Notes: a model not told the origin generated them from the sequence alone. 36,153 bases of DNA from Treponema sp. (GCA_031283725.1 JAITBG010000192.1:1-36153); one strand, 5' to 3'; shown: positions 16,127 to 24,416, counted from the stretch's first letter. Made by a program: numbers and translations.

Positions 16127-17866
16127 TCAGTTATTGGGGAAATGTTCGGCCATCCATGCGTTGACCAGGGCATCGATCTGCTTGTAGGAGGTACTGACCA
16201 TGGCCTTCTCTGCAAGGATACGGCAATCCTCGATGGTGGTTCCCCGTATGATCTGTTTAACCATGGGGATAGCGGCGGCGGTCATACTGAATTCGTCCAG
16301 CCCTAGACCCAGCAGTATGGGGGTTACCAGGGTGACCCCTGCCAATTCCCCACACATGGCGGCTTTAATCCCCCTGGCATGGGCGGCGTCAATGGTCAGC
16401 TTGAGTATCCTGAGCACCGCCGGATGAAAGGGCTGGGCAAGGTAGCTCACCTTTTCATTTCCCCGGTCAACCGCCAGGGTATATTGGAGGAGATCGTTGG
16501 TCCCCAGGGAAAAAAAGTCCGATTTACAGGCAAGAACATCAGCGGTAAGCGCCGCGGAGGGGATTTCGATCATGGTCCCCACTTCTATCTTTTTGGAAAA
16601 ACGCTGCTTTTTCTGCAGACATTCGGCCTTGGCCTCCTCCAATAAGAGCAGCACTTGCTCCAGCTCCTCAACCCCGGAGATCATGGGGAACATGATTTTA
16701 ACATTTCCGTGGACACTGGCCCGGAGTATGGCCCTCAGCTGGGTCTTAAAAAGATCCGGCATGGCAAGGCACATACGGATAGCCCTCCAGCCCAGGAGCG
16801 GGTTTTTATCATCCGAACTCGGAATATTGGGCGACACCTTATCTCCCCCGACATCCAGGGTCCGGATAGTCACCGGCAGGTTCCCCATGGCTTTCAACAC
16901 CGTACTATAGGCATGGTACTGCCGCTCTTCTTCCGCAGCCTGACCGGGGGTAAGGTAGAGGAACTCAGAACGGTAGAGGCCGATACCCTCGGCGCCATAC
17001 CGTAAAACCTGTTCAGCTTCCTCGGGTATTTCGATATTCGCCTTAAGGCTCACCAGGTGGCCGTCCTTGGTTTCAGCCGGAAAATCCACCGTCGAAAGAA
17101 GTTTATCCCGTTTCCGCTGGTACTGCTTTATGGCGTCCTGGTATTTAACCAGGGTGTTTTTATTGGGGTTGATGATCACCTGGCCGGCGTTTCCATCCAC
17201 CACCAGGATATCTCCGGCGTTGGTCTCCCTGGTAACGACAGAAAGCCCCAATACCGCCGGGATTCCAAAAGCCCTGGTCAGGATAGCGGCATGGGAAGTC
17301 GGGCCGCCCATATCCATCAAAATACCCTTGACCCTGTCCTTATTCATGGTCAACACTTCCGACGGCAGAAGGTCATGGGCAACCAGGATAACATCCTCGG
17401 TCAGATCCGCAAGAGAAAATTCCTTTATCCCCAAGAGTTTATGTATAATCCGGTGGGATACATCGGCGATATCCACCGCCCGTTCCCGGAGATAGGCGTC
17501 CGGGGAAGACTGCATCTTTGAAACAATCTCACGGGAGATGTCCCAAACAATCCACTCGATATTTTCACGATCCGCTTCCAGCCGTTCCTTAATCTGATTC
17601 TGAAATTCCGTATCCTCCAGCATCATCAGGTGGGCCTGAAAAATATCCGCCCTTTCCTTGCTTGTTTCAAGGACAGCCTTGTCATGCAGGGCTTGTACAT
17701 CCTCCGCGGCGGCCTCGATAGCGGTAAGAAAACGCCGCCACTCAGCATCAACCTGGGTCTTTCCCACGGCATACCGGGGAATATCATGAAATTCATTCCC
17801 CTGATAGAAGAAAAGCTTTCCGATAACAATCCCTGGAGACGTGGAAACTCCGTTCAACCTTTTCAT
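16127..17866 (-). CDS. ptsI: Phosphoenolpyruvate-protein phosphotransferase (PTS enzyme I)
   Basis: A 579-residue EI, the normal length. It takes phosphate from PEP and passes it to HPr. The phospho-histidine is H192 in MGGPTSHAAILTRAFGIPAVLG; the PEP-binding barrel shows GIGLYRSEFLYL, MIEIPSAAL and SLGTNDLLQYTLAVDRGN, and the C-terminal cysteine motif is AAMCGELAG. ptsH and sugar-specific EII genes are absent, so here EI may serve regulation as much as transport; that is inference. It heads the operon ptsI-der-merR-rsm22. No good Shine-Dalgarno is near the ATG, and a likely promoter lies immediately upstream. Confidence 0.95.
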   Translation of the reverse strand: MKRLNGVSTSPGIVIGKLFFYQGNEFHDIPRYAVGKTQVDAEWRRFLTAIEAAAEDVQALHDKAVLETSKERADIFQAHLMMLEDTEFQNQIKERLEADRENIEWIVWDISREIVSKMQSSPDAYLRERAVDIADVSHRIIHKLLGIKEFSLADLTEDVILVAHDLLPSEVLTMNKDRVKGILMDMGGPTSHAAILTRAFGIPAVLGLSVVTRETNAGDILVVDGNAGQVIINPNKNTLVKYQDAIKQYQRKRDKLLSTVDFPAETKDGHLVSLKANIEIPEEAEQVLRYGAEGIGLYRSEFLYLTPGQAAEEERQYHAYSTVLKAMGNLPVTIRTLDVGGDKVSPNIPSSDDKNPLLGWRAIRMCLAMPDLFKTQLRAILRASVHGNVKIMFPMISGVEELEQVLLLLEEAKAECLQKKQRFSKKIEVGTMIEIPSAALTADVLACKSDFFSLGTNDLLQYTLAVDRGNEKVSYLAQPFHPAVLRILKLTIDAAHARGIKAAMCGELAGVTLVTPILLGLGLDEFSMTAAAIPMVKQIIRGTTIEDCRILAEKAMVSTSYKQIDALVNAWMAEHFPNN

Positions 17867-17873
17867 ACTATGT

Positions 17874-17902
17874 AGAATACCTCAAGAGCCGGGTGCTGTC
17901 AA
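17874..17902 (-). promoter_or_regulatory. Promoter of ptsI operon, abutting the start codon
   Basis: On the minus strand TTGACA (17902-17897), a 17-base spacer and TATTCT (17879-17874), with 7 bases to the ATG. Transcription would start at or one base before the start codon, so the ptsI message is probably leaderless. Confidence 0.5.
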
Positions 17903-17987
17903 ATATCCGCGTTATCTCACGGTTTCATACGGAAACGGCCTGGGTACTGGACCTCTGTTCCGATTATTTGTATTATAATCACCATTG

Positions 17988-18013
17988 CAGCCGCGGCAGC
18001 GGCTGAAAGCCGC
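17988..18013 (+). other. Two mutually exclusive hairpins
   Basis: CAGCCGC (17988-17994) pairs with GCGGCTG (17999-18005) over a 4-base loop. The same GCGGCT can instead pair with AGCCGC (18008-18013) over a GAA loop. A TATAAT lies at 17974-17979, without a convincing -35, and a strong AAGGAGG at 18036-18042, so this would fall in the leader of the small ORF below. Confidence 0.55.
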
Positions 18014-18047
18014 CTTAGATGCGGATTAGATAGTCAAGGAGGTGGGA

Positions 18048-18257
18048 ATGAATCGTTCTAATTTCTTGTATTGCAAGCAATTACCCCCCCCCTCCCCTTG
18101 GTCTGGTTTAGGTGCCTATTCTGACCGATACGGCTCTTTTCCGGCTTTTTATCCCCCCCATTCCCTCCGGGAAAACACGCTCAATCCTTACCGGAGCCCG
18201 GTAAACCCGTACAAGATCCCTCTAAATCATTCAGAGAGTTCTCCAAACCCCCTGTAA
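18048..18257 (+). CDS. Hypothetical small ORF containing a C9 tract
   Basis: A 69-codon ORF that I do not recognise. In its favour is a strong AAGGAGG six bases before the ATG (the track start at GTG 18042 lies within that site). Against it, the sequence is rich in Pro, Ser and Asn with loose NPY repeats (LNPYRSPVNPYKIPLNHS) and contains two hairpins' worth of DNA symmetry. A run of nine C (18084-18092) in the first codons would switch the frame if it changed by one base; both other frames stop soon after. It may be a contingency ORF, a leader or non-coding. Confidence 0.3.
   Translation: MNRSNFLYCKQLPPPSPWSGLGAYSDRYGSFPAFYPPHSLRENTLNPYRSPVNPYKIPLNHSESSPNPL
18188..18204 (+). other. Perfect 7-bp hairpin
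   Basis: TTACCGG (18188-18194), a 3-base loop and CCGGTAA (18198-18204). It is preceded by CGCTCAATC (18178-18186), and the same nonamer recurs at 18285-18293 ahead of a second hairpin (18313-18330). Confidence 0.5.
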
Positions 18258-18312
18258 AGATCTCTCCAAACCATCACGGGAACGCGCTCAATCATCAAAA
18301 GAAGGCTTACCC

Positions 18313-18330
18313 GAAGCCCTCCGGGGTTTC
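18313..18330 (+). other. Hairpin upstream of the decayed gene
   Basis: GAAGCCC (18313-18319), loop TCCG and GGGTTTC (18324-18330), seven pairs with one G-T. There is no T-run, so it is not a standard terminator. It lies 25 bases before the start at 18356. Confidence 0.45.
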
Positions 18331-18355
18331 TAACGTATATTTCAGGAGGATAGGT

Positions 18356-18786
18356 ATGGCAACTGATTATCTCAACAAGAAGGACGCGGATTTCGAAACC
18401 TGGTTCAGCTTTAAGTACCAGTATGTGTCCCAAAAATGCGCCGGGCAGCCGCCCGTGTGGGCTCACATCCCCCAGGCCGCGCTCAGCAAACTGGGGGAAC
18501 TGCATGCCGCGTGGAAAACCGCCTACAGCGCCGTCATCGGCCCCCACACCAAGGTGGACACCGAGGCCAAGAACGACGCGAAAAAGGCGGCGAAGGCGGC
18601 CGTCAGACCGTTTGTGAACCAGTACCTGCGCTACTTCCCGGTAACGGACGAGGATCGTACGGCCATGGGTATTCCAAACCGCGACCCCCATCCCACACGT
18701 TTAAGGAGAGCGACCGGGGGAAGCGGGGTAAGGTCCAGGTGAAGAAAGGGAAATTCTCGGAGATTCTCAGCGCCCTCATTCCGTAA
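18356..18786 (+). pseudogene. Decayed hypothetical protein with C-terminal tail in another frame
   Basis: The open frame (18356-18742, 128 residues, start ATG with AGGAGG 8 bases upstream) encodes a helical N-terminal part (MATDYLNKKDADFETWFSF through YLRYFPVTDEDRTAMGIPNRD) and then turns into Arg/Gly-rich nonsense. In the +1-numbered frame the DNA continues as KGKFSEILSALIP followed by TAA (18784-18786), which looks like a proper C-terminal end. From memory, proteins of this type in gut bacteria are about 200 residues, with a beta-rich second half and a similar ending, so a central part seems deleted and the frame lost. The function of the family is unknown to me. Confidence 0.5.
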
Positions 18787-18827
18787 CCAAAGAGGGAAGA
18801 GTGGGGAGGGAATTACAAAGAATTTTT

Positions 18828-18903
18828 AACCGCCAAGGCGCACAAAGGAAAGAAACAGGCGTTTTTCCCCTTCTTTCTTTTTCACTTGGTGTGCTTTGGG
18901 GTT
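18828..18903. repeat. Long imperfect inverted repeat
   Basis: AACCGCCAAGGCGCACAAAG (18828-18847) and CTTGGTGTGCTTTGGGGTT (18885-18903) are inverted copies, with 16 of 19 aligned bases complementary and one gap. The purine-rich GGAAAGAAA and pyrimidine-rich TTCTTTCTTTTT next to the arms extend the hairpin. It looks like a small non-coding repeat element inserted between the decayed gene and the lipoprotein gene. Confidence 0.6.
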
Positions 18904-19033
18904 TTTTACCTTCTGTTCGGGTGGTTCGGTATTTTACGCTGTTGTTAACGGCGATAAAAGAACCTGTCCGTTGGGCGGGGATATGTAAAGTATATGAGCC
19001 AAAGGTTCATATAGCCAAAATAAGGAGAAAAAG

Positions 19034-19546
19034 ATGGTAAAGAAATGTATTTTGTTTTTGGGGATTGTACTTTGTGCCGGACTCACCAGTTGTGCAACCT
19101 TGTTCACCCAGAAAGCGATTACGATTAAGACCAAAAGCGGCGGTGAAAGCGGTACGGTCAAAATTTATGAGGGGTCAAAAATTGCCGCTCTTACGGACGA
19201 TAAGGGAGCTATTGTGTATAACGGGGAACTTCCCGCCAGAGTTCCGGTAACCATCTCAGGCGGACAGTTTGTTGTTGAATACACCGACAAAGACGGGAAC
19301 CCGGCGACTAAAGTGATCGGGGCGGTCATTAACCCATTGCTTATTTTAGACGGCTCCTATATTGTAGGCCTCGTTGTCGATCTTATCACCGGCAATATCT
19401 TCAGCTATCATTTCTCGAACAAAAAAATCCCGGTGAGTTTTCAATATCAGGATGAAATCCGTTTGTTCGCATGGGTTGGTGAAGGTGTTCCACCGGGGAT
19501 ACCGCAGCAGCAGCTTGCCCTGATAGGAAAACTGAACGACAAATAA
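19034..19546 (+). CDS. Small lipoprotein of unknown function
   Basis: A 170-residue protein with a lipoprotein signal: MVKKCILFLGIVLCAGLTSC, where LTSC is a good lipobox and Cys20 would carry the lipid. The mature part is beta-rich, with a KIYEGSKIAALTDDKGAIVYNGELPARVPVTI segment resembling a carboxypeptidase-regulatory or PEGA-like fold, then a hydrophobic patch (VIGAVINPLLILDGSYIVGLVVDLITG) that may be a hairpin in or against the membrane. AAGGAG lies 6 bases before the ATG. It stands alone, with a terminator behind it. I do not know its function. Confidence 0.75.
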   Translation: MVKKCILFLGIVLCAGLTSCATLFTQKAITIKTKSGGESGTVKIYEGSKIAALTDDKGAIVYNGELPARVPVTISGGQFVVEYTDKDGNPATKVIGAVINPLLILDGSYIVGLVVDLITGNIFSYHFSNKKIPVSFQYQDEIRLFAWVGEGVPPGIPQQQLALIGKLNDK

Positions 19547-19576
19547 TTAAAGGGAAGCGCAAAACACCTTCCGGCA

Positions 19577-19615
19577 GGGGCGATGGGCGGCATAGCCGCT
19601 CTCCGCCCCTTTTTT
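19577..19615 (+). terminator. Rho-independent terminator after the lipoprotein gene
   Basis: GGGGCG (19577-19582) pairs with CGCCCC (19604-19609), with an inner GCGG/CCGC helix, followed by six T. Confidence 0.75.
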
Positions 19616-19638
19616 ATCGGCTGCGCCGTAGGCTCATG

Positions 19639-19692
19639 GGGGACAGTCTCTAGGGAACCTCTGGAAATCACCAAAACGCCTTGATTGTCCCC
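19639..19692. repeat. REP-like inverted repeat
   Basis: GGGGACAGTC (19639-19648) and GATTGTCCCC (19683-19692) match as inverted copies at 9 of 10 positions around a 34-base centre. Such GGGGACA/TGTCCCC pairs are a common form of REP element. No transposase is near. Confidence 0.4.
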
Positions 19693-19807
19693 TGTATGCG
19701 GGTATACAAAGAGCTAATTTCAAAACCCGGCCGGCGTGAATCTGGGGCCCGATGCAGGGACTTTTGCAGAAATTATACATAAATTACAATTCTAGGAACA
19801 AATCCCC

Positions 19808-19866
19808 CCGGTTTTCGCGAAAAAATTTCCGAAAAACGGCCGAAAATGATGATTTTCTCATTTTTT
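19808..19866 (+). promoter_or_regulatory. Possible attenuator in the carAB leader
   Basis: Two consecutive hairpins lie in the leader. The first is CCGGTTTTCG (19808-19817) with CGAAAAACGG (19830-19839), one mismatch. The second is GAAAAT (19842-19847) with ATTTTC (19852-19857), loop GATG, followed after TCA by six T (19861-19866). The order, hairpin then terminator-like hairpin and T-run, is that of transcription attenuation. No PyrR-type element could be identified, and no leader peptide was found. Confidence 0.35.
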
Positions 19867-19934
19867 ATTCCTTGTTTTTCATTTGGGCTTGCATAAAACG
19901 CCATATACCGGATACCATGACGGCGGAGGCTGAA

Positions 19935-21071
19935 ATGAAAAAACAGGCCGGGTTTGCCGCACGAGCTAAGCTCGTCTTGGAGGATGGGTCGGAGTTCGCC
20001 GGGTGGTCCTTTGGGAAAGCCCGGTCCCAGGCAGGGGAAGTGGTTTTTACCACAGGGATGACCGGATATCCCCAATCTTTGACAGACCCTAGTTTCCGTG
20101 GACAGATCCTGGTGGCTACCTACCCTTTAATGGGAAACTACGGGGTGCCGGTAAAGCCCAAAACCGCGGAGCCCTTTTACGATGAACAGGGTATCCCCAA
20201 ACATTTTGAGTCTCCCCGTATCCAGGTTTCGGGCTTTGTGGTGGCCGAAGCCTGTGCGGAACCAAGCCATTTTGCCTCCGGCGTATCTCTTACGGCTTGG
20301 CTTGAAAAAAACAATGTCCCCGGTATCTGCGGTGTTGATACCCGATCCCTTACGGAGCGGCTCCGGGAACACGGGGTGATGCAGGGAAAGATTCTGGTAG
20401 AAGGGAGCCGGGACGTAACCATGGATTCAGGGATTGTAAGCCATCCGGTGGCGGATGTTTCCCCCCGGGAAATCAGGCGATATCGCTCGTTGGGGACCGC
20501 GGAAAACGAAAGGCTCCCCCGTATTGCCGTGGTGGACTGCGGGGCAAAGGCTAACATACTCCGCTGCTTCCTCACCCGGAAGGTGGAGCTTATCTGCGTA
20601 CCCTGGGATTCGGATCTCTCGGGTCTTGAATACGACGGCATCTTCCTGTCCAACGGCCCCGGTGATCCCAAGGCCTGTAGTAAAACTATCGCCACCCTCC
20701 GCCGGGCATTTGACCGGGAGAAACCGATCTTCGGCATCTGCCTGGGAAATCAGATCATGGCGCTGGCTGCCGGGGCGGACACCTACAAGCTTCCCTACGG
20801 CCACAGGGGACAGAACCAGCCCTGTATCGACACTGAAACTAAGCGCTGCTACATCACCAGCCAGAACCACGGCTATGCGGTTCGGGGAGAAACCATCCCA
20901 AAAGGCTGGGAGCCCTGGTTCATCAACGTCAACGACAACACCATTGAGGGCATCCGCTCCACTAAACACCCCTTCTCTGCGGTACAGTTCCACCCCGAAG
21001 GTTGTCCGGGCCCCCGGGACACGGAGTTTCTTATGGATCGCTTCGTGGAACAGGTAAAACAGGGACTATGA
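19935..21071 (+). CDS. carA: Carbamoyl-phosphate synthase small (glutaminase) subunit
   Basis: A 378-residue subunit that hydrolyses glutamine and channels ammonia to CarB for pyrimidine and arginine synthesis. The N-terminal half shows ARAKLVLEDGSEFAGWSFG and GEVVFTTGMTGYPQSLTDPSFRGQI; the class I amidotransferase half carries the nucleophile Cys in FGICLGNQIM and the His-Glu pair in VQFHPEG. I chose ATG 19935 because GGAGG lies 5 bases before it and it gives the normal family length. The track start at 19752 would add 61 residues of AT-rich, non-conserved sequence that belongs to the leader; ATG 19917 has no ribosome-binding site. Confidence 0.95.
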   Translation: MKKQAGFAARAKLVLEDGSEFAGWSFGKARSQAGEVVFTTGMTGYPQSLTDPSFRGQILVATYPLMGNYGVPVKPKTAEPFYDEQGIPKHFESPRIQVSGFVVAEACAEPSHFASGVSLTAWLEKNNVPGICGVDTRSLTERLREHGVMQGKILVEGSRDVTMDSGIVSHPVADVSPREIRRYRSLGTAENERLPRIAVVDCGAKANILRCFLTRKVELICVPWDSDLSGLEYDGIFLSNGPGDPKACSKTIATLRRAFDREKPIFGICLGNQIMALAAGADTYKLPYGHRGQNQPCIDTETKRCYITSQNHGYAVRGETIPKGWEPWFINVNDNTIEGIRSTKHPFSAVQFHPEGCPGPRDTEFLMDRFVEQVKQGL

Positions 21072-21091
21072 GGAATGAAAGGAATAGTAAA

Positions 21092-24000
21092 ATGAAAAAC
21101 GACAGGATTCATAAAGTATTGGTACTCGGGTCCGGGGGGTTGAAGATTGGGCAGGCCGGGGAGTTTGACTACTCCGGGTCCCAGGCGCTGAAAGCCCTGC
21201 GGGAAGAGGGGATCAGTACGGTGCTGATCAATCCCAATATTGCCACCATACAGACCAGTGAAGGTATGGCGGATTCCACCTATTTCCTGCCGGTAACCCC
21301 CGAATATGTCAGGCAGGTGATCGAAAAGGAACGGCCTAACGGAATACTCCTCTCCTTCGGGGGACAGACCGCACTGAATTGCGGGGTGGCACTAGACCGG
21401 GACGGGACTCTCTACAAATATGGGGTTAAAGTTCTGGGTACCTCCATTAAGACCATCGAGGATACCGAGGACCGGGAACGGTTTGTGGATCGGCTGGGCG
21501 AGATCGGCGCCTTGACGCCCCGCAGTATCGCTGTTACCGGCACCGATGAGGCGGTGGAGGCGGCGGAGAAGATCGGCTATCCCGTGATGGTACGCATCGC
21601 CTACGCCCTTGGGGGCTCCGGTTCGGGGATCTGCCGGAACGAAGGGGATATACGCCGCCGCTGTGACCGCGCATTCTCACATTCGCCCCAGGTGTTGGTG
21701 GAAGAATGGCTTGGAGGGTGGAAGGAAATTGAATATGAAGTGGTTCGGGATAAGAACGACAACTGTATTACTGTTTGTAATATGGAAAACTTCGACCCCT
21801 TGGGGATACACACAGGCGAAAGTATCGTTGTGGCCCCATCACAAACACTAACTGATTCAGAATACCATAAACTCCGGCGTATCGCCATAGAGGTGATCCG
21901 CCACCTAGGTATCGTGGGAGAATGTAACGTACAGTACGCCCTGGACCCGGAGTCTGAGGATTACCGCATTATCGAAGTGAACGCCCGGCTTTCCCGGAGC
22001 TCCGCCCTAGCTTCCAAGGCCACGGGCTACCCCCTAGCTTTTGTGGCGGCAAAACTCGCCCTGGGCTATTCTCTTGTGGAAATCGAAAACCGTATTACCA
22101 GGGTTACCAAGTCCTGTTTCGAGCCCGCTCTGGATTACTGTGTAGTAAAAGTGCCGCGCTGGGACCTCATGAAATTCAAGAACGTCGATGTCCGCATCGG
22201 TTCGGAGATGAAGTCCGTGGGGGAAGTGATGTCCATAGGCCGCAATTTCGAAGAAGCCATTCAAAAAGCGCTGCGCATGACCGGTATCGGCGCGCCGGGT
22301 CTGGCCGCTGATGATTCACTTTGCGGCAGCGGCCTGGGAAATATCAAGGACGCCCTGAAAAAGCCCACGGACCGGCGTATCTTTATCATCTACCGTGCGC
22401 TTCGGGAAGGCTGGACCGTGGATCGAATCTACCGGCTTACCAAAATAGATCGCTGGTTCCTCTACAAGATTGCGAATGCCCTGGAAACGGAGAAGGAGCT
22501 TCGGAAAATCGGAGGCACAGGAGAGAGAACATGGGAGAGTATAAAAAAGGAAAATTCCCCTCCCCCGCTGGATCGTGAGCTGCTTGCCCGGGCGAAAAGC
22601 CTTGGGTTTTCCGATGCGCGGATCGGGGAATTTGTCGGCAAAACGGAGACGCAGATCCGTACTATACGGGAAGGTTTCAGGCTGAGGCCTCAGGTTAAAC
22701 AGATCGATACCCTGGCGGCGGAGTATCCGGCTAAGACCAATTACCTTTACATGACCTACGGCAGTTCCGGTGCGGGGAGCGGGGCCGCCGACGATGTGAC
22801 GCCCTCAGGACGGGGGGTGATGGTCCTGGGCTCCGGAGCTTACCGGATCGGGAGCAGCGTGGAATTCGACTGGTGCTGTGTCAACGCCGCGGAAACCGCA
22901 CGAAAACTGGGGCGCTACTCCATCATGGTAAACTGCAACCCCGAGACGGTATCCACCGATTACGATATATGCGACCGTCTCTACTTTGAGGAGCTTTCCC
23001 TTGAACGGGTCCTGGATATCTACGAACGGGAACAGCCCGAGGGGGTGATCCTCTCTGTGGGCGGGCAGATACCCAACAATCTTGCTACCAAGCTCTACGA
23101 TTCCGGGGTTCTGATCTACGGAACCACTCCGGCTTCAATCGACATGGCGGAGGACAGGAATAAGTTTTCCGCTCTTCTGGACAGGCTGGAGATCGAACAG
23201 CCTGAGTGGAAGGAACTTACGGATCTCGCTTCCGCTAAAACCTTTGCCTCTGAGGTTGGCTTTCCGGTGCTGATCCGGCCAAGCTATGTGCTCTCCGGCG
23301 CGGCTATGAACGTGGCCTGGGATAACGAAAGCCTGGAAAAATTCCTGAGCCTTGCGGCGGACGTATCCGCGGAGCATCCGGTGGTGATATCCAAGTTTAT
23401 TGAAAATTCCAAGGAAATTGAAATAGACGCGGTTGCTAAACGGGGAGAAATACTATTCCACGCTATCACCGAGCATGTGGAAAATGCCGGGATTCATTCC
23501 GGGGATGCCACAGTGGTACTGCCCGCACAGCGTCTCTACCTTCAGACCGTCCGGAAAATCCGAAAAATAAGCTCTCAAATAGCGGAAGCCCTGGACATCA
23601 CCGGCCCTTTCAATATCCAATTCCTGGCCCAGCGCAACCGGGTTCGGGTAATCGAATGTAATCTTCGCGCAAGCAGGAGTTTCCCCTTCTGTTCCAAAGT
23701 CAGCCGTGTAAACATGATCGAAATGGCGGTCCGGGCCATGCTGGATGAACAGGCTCAGAGGGCTCCCACCTCGGCGCTGGACCTGGACTGGGTGGGGGTC
23801 AAGGCTGCGCAGTTCAGCTTTTCGCGGCTCCACGGAGCGGACCCGGTGAGCGGTGTGGAGATGGCCTCCACCGGCGAAGTTGGCTGCATCGGCACAGACC
23901 TGAACGACGCTTTCATGAAAGCCTTACTTTCCGTGGGCTACCGTGTCCCCAAAAAACGGATACTTCTTTCCACCGGCCCCATCGAAGACAAACTGGACTT

Positions 24001-24355
24001 CCTGGACTCCGCCAGGGCTCTGGTAAAAATGGGCTACGAACTCTACGCATCCCGGGGAACCGCCAAGTTCCTTGCCGCCAATGGCGTGGAGGCTCAGGCC
24101 CTGAACTGGCCCCTGGAATCCAAGGAACCCAACATTGCGGCCTTCATTAAAAACCGGGAAGTGGACATGATCATCAATATTCCCAAGAATAACCGGGAAA
24201 CGGAGTTGAAGAACGACTACATCATACGCCGCATGGCGGTGGACTTCGACATACCGCTGTTCACCAACATCAAGGTGGCCCGGCAGTTTATCGACGCCCT
24301 CGCCGAGTTCTGTGAAAAGGGACTGGAGATTAAGGCCTGGGAAGAGTATGTGTAA
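21092..24355 (+). CDS. carB: Carbamoyl-phosphate synthase large subunit, animal-CPS-like
   Basis: A 1087-residue subunit that makes carbamoyl phosphate from bicarbonate, ammonia and two ATP. It has two ATP-grasp halves (first begins VLVLGSGGLKIGQAGEFDYSG, second VMVLGSGAYRIGSSVEFDWC) and a C-terminal MGS-like regulatory domain (from about 940, KRILLSTGPIEDKLDFLDSA). Many stretches, such as WKEIEYEVVRD, NCITVCNMEN and SRSSALASKATGYPLAF, recall animal CPS1/CAD more than E. coli CarB. I chose ATG 21092 by the N-terminal length of the family and AAAGGA upstream; ATG 21068, overlapping the carA stop as ATGA, is also possible. No terminator is evident behind it. Confidence 0.95.
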   Translation: MKNDRIHKVLVLGSGGLKIGQAGEFDYSGSQALKALREEGISTVLINPNIATIQTSEGMADSTYFLPVTPEYVRQVIEKERPNGILLSFGGQTALNCGVALDRDGTLYKYGVKVLGTSIKTIEDTEDRERFVDRLGEIGALTPRSIAVTGTDEAVEAAEKIGYPVMVRIAYALGGSGSGICRNEGDIRRRCDRAFSHSPQVLVEEWLGGWKEIEYEVVRDKNDNCITVCNMENFDPLGIHTGESIVVAPSQTLTDSEYHKLRRIAIEVIRHLGIVGECNVQYALDPESEDYRIIEVNARLSRSSALASKATGYPLAFVAAKLALGYSLVEIENRITRVTKSCFEPALDYCVVKVPRWDLMKFKNVDVRIGSEMKSVGEVMSIGRNFEEAIQKALRMTGIGAPGLAADDSLCGSGLGNIKDALKKPTDRRIFIIYRALREGWTVDRIYRLTKIDRWFLYKIANALETEKELRKIGGTGERTWESIKKENSPPPLDRELLARAKSLGFSDARIGEFVGKTETQIRTIREGFRLRPQVKQIDTLAAEYPAKTNYLYMTYGSSGAGSGAADDVTPSGRGVMVLGSGAYRIGSSVEFDWCCVNAAETARKLGRYSIMVNCNPETVSTDYDICDRLYFEELSLERVLDIYEREQPEGVILSVGGQIPNNLATKLYDSGVLIYGTTPASIDMAEDRNKFSALLDRLEIEQPEWKELTDLASAKTFASEVGFPVLIRPSYVLSGAAMNVAWDNESLEKFLSLAADVSAEHPVVISKFIENSKEIEIDAVAKRGEILFHAITEHVENAGIHSGDATVVLPAQRLYLQTVRKIRKISSQIAEALDITGPFNIQFLAQRNRVRVIECNLRASRSFPFCSKVSRVNMIEMAVRAMLDEQAQRAPTSALDLDWVGVKAAQFSFSRLHGADPVSGVEMASTGEVGCIGTDLNDAFMKALLSVGYRVPKKRILLSTGPIEDKLDFLDSARALVKMGYELYASRGTAKFLAANGVEAQALNWPLESKEPNIAAFIKNREVDMIINIPKNNRETELKNDYIIRRMAVDFDIPLFTNIKVARQFIDALAEFCEKGLEIKAWEEYV

Positions 24356-24416
24356 AGAAGAAATTTTGTAACCGTTCACCAGGAACAGCAATTTTACAGT
24401 CAAAAAATGTGTTAAA

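Noticed and set aside
18084-18092. C9 tract as proof of phase variation
   Set aside because: Without population data the tract alone shows only potential; kept as a finding, not a feature call.
19752-19934. N-terminal extension of carA in the ORF track
   Set aside because: It is AT-rich, contains the hairpins, has no ribosome-binding site and makes CarA too long; ATG 19935 has GGAGG.
21002-21091. N-terminal extension of carB in the ORF track
   Set aside because: It overlaps the conserved end of carA; the family N-terminus fits ATG 21092 (or 21068).
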